Positions 13,063 through 17,140 of a DNA stretch of 17,140 nucleotides are shown piece after piece. Positions within the stretch are counted from its first letter, which is position 1; each line of letters begins with the position of its first letter. Made by a program: the position numbers and the translations under genes. The stretch is taken from the NCBI GenBank assembly GCA_035527155.1, contig DATLBB010000301.1, forward strand, positions 1-17,140, given 5' to 3'. The notes beneath the pieces were generated by a model, which was not told where the DNA came from, did not search any database, and was given only the letters and a program-made list of their open reading frames with translations. This stretch comes from CS2-K091 sp035527155. Lineage in GTDB: Bacteria; Planctomycetota; Phycisphaerae; Sedimentisphaerales; Anaerobacaceae.

Positions 13063-14478
13063 ATGGCGAAAAAAGAGCAAAATAGTGCAATTATTGGCTT
13101 TGTGGCACTGGGCTGTCCTAAAAATATAGTCGACAGCGAAAAAATGTTGGCCGAAATCGCCCAGGCGGGTTTTTTGATAACCGCAGACCCTGATAATGCT
13201 GATGTCGTTGTCATCAATACCTGTGGCTTTATCGCCCCTGCTAAAGCTGAAGCGCTCGAAGCGGTAAAACACGCCGTCGATTGCAAACTCAACGGCGCCG
13301 TAAAAAAAGTAATTGTTGCCGGCTGTCTCTCGGAAAGATTAGGCCGGCAGCTTTTTGACCAGGCTGACGGCATCGATGCCATTGTTGGCCTTGGCCAGAG
13401 GGACAACATTGCCCGCATAATCAAAAAGACTATGCACTCTACTCAGCCGACTGCTTACTTAGCTCAATCGCCACACACAGTCAGTGATGATAGGGCCAGG
13501 CTGCTCATTACCCCGCATCATTGGGCGTACCTGCGAATCAGCGAGGGCTGCAATCATAAATGCTCTTTTTGCACCATACCTGCAATCAGAGGTTCATTTA
13601 GAAGTAAGCCTGAGGAACTCGTTCTGGCCGAGGCCGCCGAATTGGTTTCAGCGGGAGCAGTCGAATTAAACATAATCGCGCAGGACACGACATACTACGG
13701 CCGTGATTTGAAAATGGAAAACGGGCTCAGCGAGCTTGTAAGAAAACTTGAACAGATTGCCGAGCTGGTGTGGATTCGATTGATGTATCTTTACCCCGCA
13801 GAGATTAATGACCAGCTAATCAAAACCATCGCAGAAAGCAAAAAGGTCGTTCACTATCTTGACATTCCAATCCAGCACATAAACAATGAAATCTTAATGG
13901 CTTGCCGTCGGCCCGATACGAAAGACCGGCTCCGGCGACTGATTGAAAACTTGCGCCGGAGTATCTCCGATGTTGTGCTGCGAACAACCGTAATTGTCGG
14001 CTTACCCGGCGAAACCGACCAACAGTTCGATGAGCTTCTGGACTTTATCAAGTGGGCTGAATTAGATGCACTCGGCTGCTTCAAATTCTGTCCCGAATCC
14101 GGAACCGCAGCCGCCGAAATGCCCGCCCAGGTACCTGACCACGTAAAGCAGCAGCGTCTCGACGAGCTGATGCTCACCCAGCAGAAAATCGCCTTTGCCA
14201 AAAGCAAAAACCGAATCGGCAGCAAACTTACCTGCCTGGTTGACTCTGTTGACCCCGTTAGAAGTAAGCCTCGTAAGACCAACGAAAACTTACAGGCTAA
14301 CACGCCGACTTCTAACGGAGTTGGTAACGAAGGCGCCGGCCACGGACGCTTCTATGGCCAGGCACCCGATATCGACAGTATCTGCATCATAAGAGACTGC
14401 TTAGCAAGCACCGGAGGGTTCATCGATACGAAAGTCGTTGGCACAAAGGACTACGACTTGCTCGTTCAGCAAATTTAG
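13063..14478 (+). CDS. rimO: Ribosomal protein uS12 methylthiotransferase
   Basis: A 471-residue radical-SAM enzyme that adds a methylthio group to a conserved aspartate of ribosomal protein S12. The N-terminal UPF0004 domain has its three cluster cysteines (C18 in ALGCPKN, C54 in INTCGF, C88 in AGCLSER). The radical-SAM cluster motif CxxxCxxC is C163, C167, C170 in SEGCNHKCSFCTIPAIRG. The sequence GCPKN with 'GSFRSKP' and 'IAQDTTYYGRD' favours RimO over MiaB. The C-terminal TRAM domain is recognisable (LTCLVDSVD and later GRFYGQAPDIDSICII) but is interrupted by about 22 extra residues near 398-419, encoded by the palindrome at 14255-14318; this explains a length above the usual 430-445. ATG 13063 is chosen; a TTG at 13003 would add 20 residues without family match. 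pgsA follows after 101 bases. Confidence 0.94.
   Translation: MAKKEQNSAIIGFVALGCPKNIVDSEKMLAEIAQAGFLITADPDNADVVVINTCGFIAPAKAEALEAVKHAVDCKLNGAVKKVIVAGCLSERLGRQLFDQADGIDAIVGLGQRDNIARIIKKTMHSTQPTAYLAQSPHTVSDDRARLLITPHHWAYLRISEGCNHKCSFCTIPAIRGSFRSKPEELVLAEAAELVSAGAVELNIIAQDTTYYGRDLKMENGLSELVRKLEQIAELVWIRLMYLYPAEINDQLIKTIAESKKVVHYLDIPIQHINNEILMACRRPDTKDRLRRLIENLRRSISDVVLRTTVIVGLPGETDQQFDELLDFIKWAELDALGCFKFCPESGTAAAEMPAQVPDHVKQQRLDELMLTQQKIAFAKSKNRIGSKLTCLVDSVDPVRSKPRKTNENLQANTPTSNGVGNEGAGHGRFYGQAPDIDSICIIRDCLASTGGFIDTKVVGTKDYDLLVQQI
14255..14318. repeat. 64-bp palindromic element inserted in frame in the rimO TRAM domain
   Basis: The ends CCGTTAGAAGT (14255-14265) and ACTTCTAACGG (14308-14318) are perfect 11-bp inverted repeats. 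Inside, AGCCT/AGGCT (14267-14271 with 14294-14298) and GTAAG/CTTAC (14273-14277 with 14289-14293) form a second stem with an 11-base loop. The encoded residues are polar and fall where TRAM domains are normally shorter. This resembles a small non-autonomous palindromic element maintained within a gene. Confidence 0.65.
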
Positions 14479-14555
14479 TATTAAATCGTCTCTAACAGGA
14501 GTTTAAGCCGTTGGAATTTTCCCCTTTTGAACCATATTATTACTTGTTATAGAAT

Positions 14556-14567
14556 TTCTAACGGGGT
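14556..14567. repeat. Second partial copy of the rimO palindrome, upstream of pgsA
   Basis: TTCTAACGGGGT is the exact reverse complement of 14252-14263 in the rimO element, and the match continues as AAC after one mismatch. On its left, TAGAATTTCTA is itself nearly palindromic. It lies 13 bases before the pgsA start codon. Confidence 0.5.
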
Positions 14568-14579
14568 AAACTTGCTGCT

Positions 14580-15203
14580 ATGCTGAGAATTATTCCGAAT
14601 ATCTTGACTTTTGGCAGGCTTGTTTTAACTGTTGTTTTCCTGATTATGATTCTTTACTCACCACCTCGCTATGCTCAGGGCGAACTGCCCTTTCCGGACT
14701 TTCTTGACATTGCTTTTATCCTCTTCGTCATTGCCGGCCTGACTGATATGGTCGATGGTGCTATCGCCAGGAGATTGAACGTTACCAGCAAGTTCGGCCG
14801 AATGGTCGACCCACTGGCCGACAAAGCCCTTGTCTGCGGCGCCTTTATATGTTTTGCGATAATTGGTGAGCCGAAGCTTTTCAATTTCGGCCCGGGGGCA
14901 TTGGCGGCTATTCAGTGGTCCGTGGCGGGGATACTCACCGCAAGGGAAGTGTACGTTACCGTGCTGCGTCATATTGCAGAAGCTCGGGGAGTCAACTTTG
15001 CCGCCACCATCTCAGGCAAGGTCAAGATGTTCGTACAGTCCTTTGCCATCGGCACCGTGATAATAAAAATGGCTCATGTCCAGACCGCTGCGTGGGGATA
15101 TTGGTTCACTGCCGTGACGTTTGCGATTATGTTGGCGGTTACAGTTATCTCAGGGCTGAGGGCAACTCAGCGAAGTGGCTGGAAAAAGCAAGCTGAGGGA
15201 TAA
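14580..15203 (+). CDS. pgsA: CDP-diacylglycerol--glycerol-3-phosphate 3-phosphatidyltransferase
   Basis: A 207-residue integral membrane enzyme that joins glycerol 3-phosphate to CDP-diacylglycerol to give phosphatidylglycerol phosphate, the committed step to phosphatidylglycerol and cardiolipin. The CDP-alcohol phosphotransferase motif DGx2ARx8Gx3Dx3D is complete: D59 G60, A63 R64, G73, D77, D81, with an extra D56 just before. The N-terminus (IPNILTFGRLVLTVVFLIMI) matches the family's 'PN.LT..R' start. Several hydrophobic spans are visible, near residues 10-26, 42-55, 86-96, 105-120, 146-160 and 172-190. The length is slightly above the 180-190 typical of the family because of a loop near 28-40. 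No good Shine-Dalgarno is visible; ACGGGG of the repeat lies 13 bases upstream. The family call is secure; substrate choice among related enzymes is slightly less so. Confidence 0.92.
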   Translation: MLRIIPNILTFGRLVLTVVFLIMILYSPPRYAQGELPFPDFLDIAFILFVIAGLTDMVDGAIARRLNVTSKFGRMVDPLADKALVCGAFICFAIIGEPKLFNFGPGALAAIQWSVAGILTAREVYVTVLRHIAEARGVNFAATISGKVKMFVQSFAIGTVIIKMAHVQTAAWGYWFTAVTFAIMLAVTVISGLRATQRSGWKKQAEG

Positions 15204-15209
15204 AATGAT

Positions 15210-17140
15210 ATGAAACATCAATTGTGCTATATGATAAAGTTGGTAATTTTCTGTGCTGTCTTTTCGGTGTTCACAAGTCCGGCGTCGTCGGCATACGTCT
15301 GGGCAAAAACAAGCCAGGCAGAGAAGGTAGAAGAATATATGCCGCCGGTTCCGGAAGGGAAAAAGTGGAAGTTGGCGTGGAGCGATGAGTTCAATGGCAC
15401 TAAGATTAACGAGTCAAAGTGGGAAATCCTCGGAGACTGGACGCGAAGAGACGGTTTCTGGGTGAAAGACGACGCCTATCTGGACGGCAAAGGAAACTTG
15501 ATACTTCGCACCAAAAAAGACGGGAGCCGTTATACCTGTGGGGCCGTGCGGACTAAAAACAAATTCGAGCATAAGTTCGGCTATTGGGTAGCTCGATGCA
15601 AGTTTCCCGAACAGCAAGGTCACTGGCCCGCATTTTGGCTTCATACCAACAGCGTGGGTAAGGTGGGAAACGAGGGCAGGGACGGTACAGAAATAGATAT
15701 TATGGAAAAACCCTGGCTCGAAGACAAAATAACCCAGAACCTGCACTGGGATGGCTACGGAAAAGAACATAAGCACGCCGGCAAAAGTTCAACAATACCC
15801 GGCTTAAGCGATGGTTTCCATACTTTCGGCCTGCACTGGAAGCCGGACGAATACGTTTTCTATGTTGACGGCAAAGTGACATGGCGAACCAGTGGAGGCG
15901 GTGTTTCGCAGGTGCCGGAGTATATAAAACTTACCGAAGAAATTGGGAAATGGGGCGGTGATATAACAAAGGCACAGCTCCCCGATTACTTTTTAGCCGA
16001 TTATGTCCGCGTATATGATGTTGTTGATGGAGATAAGGCAGATAGTCGAAATGACATCATTCGCAAGGCTGTAAACGTCAGGCCTACGCCCGGGCAGCTT
16101 GCCTGGCAGCAGTTGGAGTTCATCGCCTTTATCCACTTTGGCGTCAACACGTTCACCGGTCGTGAATGGGGTACAGGCAAGGAGGACCCGAAGATATTCA
16201 ATCCTGAGAAGTTAGACACCGACCAGTGGTGCCGTATGATGAAGGCGGCAGGGATGACCCAGGCTATTTTGACGGCCAAGCACCATGATGGCTTTTGCCT
16301 GTGGCAGACGCGATATACGACGCACTCTGTGGCCTCGAGCTTGTGGCGCGGCGGCAAGGGTGATGTGCTGCGCGATTTGGTCGATTCATGCAAAAAGTAC
16401 GGGCTGAAGGTTGGTGTGTATTTGTCGCCGGCCGATTTGTACCAGATCGAGAGCCCCAAAGGACTATACGGCAACCTCAGCGAATACTCCGAGCGGGTGA
16501 TTCCCCGGCCGGTACCGGGTCGTCCATTCCGAGACAGGCGGACCTTCAAATACTTCGTGGACGATTACAATGAGTACTTCCTTAACCAGTTGTTCGAGCT
16601 GCTGACCGAATACGGCCCAGTCTACGAAGTCTGGTTTGACGGGGCACACCCCAAGCGCAAGGGTGGGCAGAAATATACCTACGCGCAGTGGTATGAGATG
16701 ATCCGCGAGCTGGCGCCGCAAGCGGTCATCTTCGGTAAAGGGCCCGATGTGCGATGGTGCGGTAATGAGGGAGGGGGCACAAGGGCTGCCGAGTGGAGCG
16801 TTGTTCCCATAAGCGCGCCGGTGGACAAGTTTGCTTGGCCGGACATGACGGCACAGGACCTCGCAAGCCTGCCCAAACTTCAAAAGAGCCTCAGTCGTGG
16901 CGGATACCTTCATTGGTATCCGGCCGAAACCAATACCTCTATCCGGCACGGCTGGTTCTGGCGCGACGAAAAGCAGTACGTCAAGACAACCGAAAATATG
17001 CTCGATATCTGGTATCGCTCAGTCGGGGGCAACACGGTGTTTTTGCTGAATATTCCTCCTAATCGCGACGGGCTTTTTCCTGAGCGAGATAGCAAGGTAC
17101 TCCAACAAATCGGCCTAATCCTCCGCCAGTCGTTCAAGGT
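15210..17140 (+). CDS. Secreted GH16 beta-glycanase - GH29 alpha-L-fucosidase fusion (C-terminus outside window)
   Basis: One uninterrupted frame of at least 643 codons. A signal peptide covers about residues 1-28 (cleavage near SSA). Residues about 52-271 are a GH16 domain: LAWSDEFNGT, FGYWVARCKFPEQQGHWPAF, then the active site EIDIME (E161 nucleophile, D163, E166 acid/base by family knowledge), ending with DYFLADYVRVYDVV. After a linker of about 20 residues, residue 291 begins a GH29 domain: RPTPGQLAWQQLEFIAFIHF, TAKHHDGFCLW (H358, H359, D360), KVGVYLSPADL, and VYEVWFDGAH with D477 in the position of the GH29 nucleophile. GH16 cuts beta-1,3/1,4-glucans or algal galactans; GH29 releases alpha-L-fucose, and the 'QLAW..LEF.AFIHFG.NTF' start suggests the GH29-B type. 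Exact substrates cannot be read. GAGGG lies about ten bases before the ATG; an ATG at 15205 stops after two codons. The gene starts six bases after pgsA. Confidence 0.88.
   Translation, partial: MKHQLCYMIKLVIFCAVFSVFTSPASSAYVWAKTSQAEKVEEYMPPVPEGKKWKLAWSDEFNGTKINESKWEILGDWTRRDGFWVKDDAYLDGKGNLILRTKKDGSRYTCGAVRTKNKFEHKFGYWVARCKFPEQQGHWPAFWLHTNSVGKVGNEGRDGTEIDIMEKPWLEDKITQNLHWDGYGKEHKHAGKSSTIPGLSDGFHTFGLHWKPDEYVFYVDGKVTWRTSGGGVSQVPEYIKLTEEIGKWGGDITKAQLPDYFLADYVRVYDVVDGDKADSRNDIIRKAVNVRPTPGQLAWQQLEFIAFIHFGVNTFTGREWGTGKEDPKIFNPEKLDTDQWCRMMKAAGMTQAILTAKHHDGFCLWQTRYTTHSVASSLWRGGKGDVLRDLVDSCKKYGLKVGVYLSPADLYQIESPKGLYGNLSEYSERVIPRPVPGRPFRDRRTFKYFVDDYNEYFLNQLFELLTEYGPVYEVWFDGAHPKRKGGQKYTYAQWYEMIRELAPQAVIFGKGPDVRWCGNEGGGTRAAEWSVVPISAPVDKFAWPDMTAQDLASLPKLQKSLSRGGYLHWYPAETNTSIRHGWFWRDEKQYVKTTENMLDIWYRSVGGNTVFLLNIPPNRDGLFPERDSKVLQQIGLILRQSFK

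Overview
The window looks like chromosomal DNA of a planctomycete, most probably the Phycisphaerae/Sedimentisphaerales side of Planctomycetota. This is an inference from gene content: secreted repeat proteins with dockerin-like tails ending in a 'CP.GWPLK'-type terminus, a parallel beta-helix protein with a 'GPPGPTMKTL' segment after its signal peptide, a polysaccharide-degrading enzyme, and degenerate 7- and 8-nt CG-containing repeats between genes. No rRNA, tRNA, CRISPR array or insertion sequence was recognised.

Left part, minus strand (about 7360 down to 1): a translation cluster rpsB-tsf-pyrH-frr, read from a promoter with two TTGACA boxes near 7333-7360, followed by a large AsmA-like membrane-anchored protein and a YihY/BrkB-type membrane protein cut by the window edge. 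The gaps between these genes carry short degenerate repeats (periods 7, 8 and 14) and a hairpin just upstream of pyrH.

Middle (7533-9787, plus strand): a full-consensus TTGACA-N17-TATAAT promoter, a leader with a possible 31-codon peptide, then a two-gene unit encoding a secreted beta-helix repeat protein and a secreted GENVGW-repeat protein with a dockerin-like C-terminus. Converging on it from the right (minus strand) are a small acidic/basic two-part protein of unknown function and, upstream of that, an unusual lipoprotein secretin whose C-terminus continues for about 400 residues as an Ala/Glu/Lys TolA-like helix with a very basic tail.

Right part (13024-17140, plus strand): rimO (S12 methylthiotransferase), pgsA (phosphatidylglycerophosphate synthase) and, six bases after pgsA, the start of one continuous reading frame joining a GH16 beta-glycanase to a GH29 alpha-L-fucosidase; it runs off the end of the window. 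rimO carries an in-frame 64-bp palindromic insertion in its TRAM domain, and a 12-bp piece of the same palindrome recurs in front of pgsA.

The items most worth a second look are the GH16-GH29 fusion, the secretin-TolA-like coil fusion, and the palindromic element living inside rimO.
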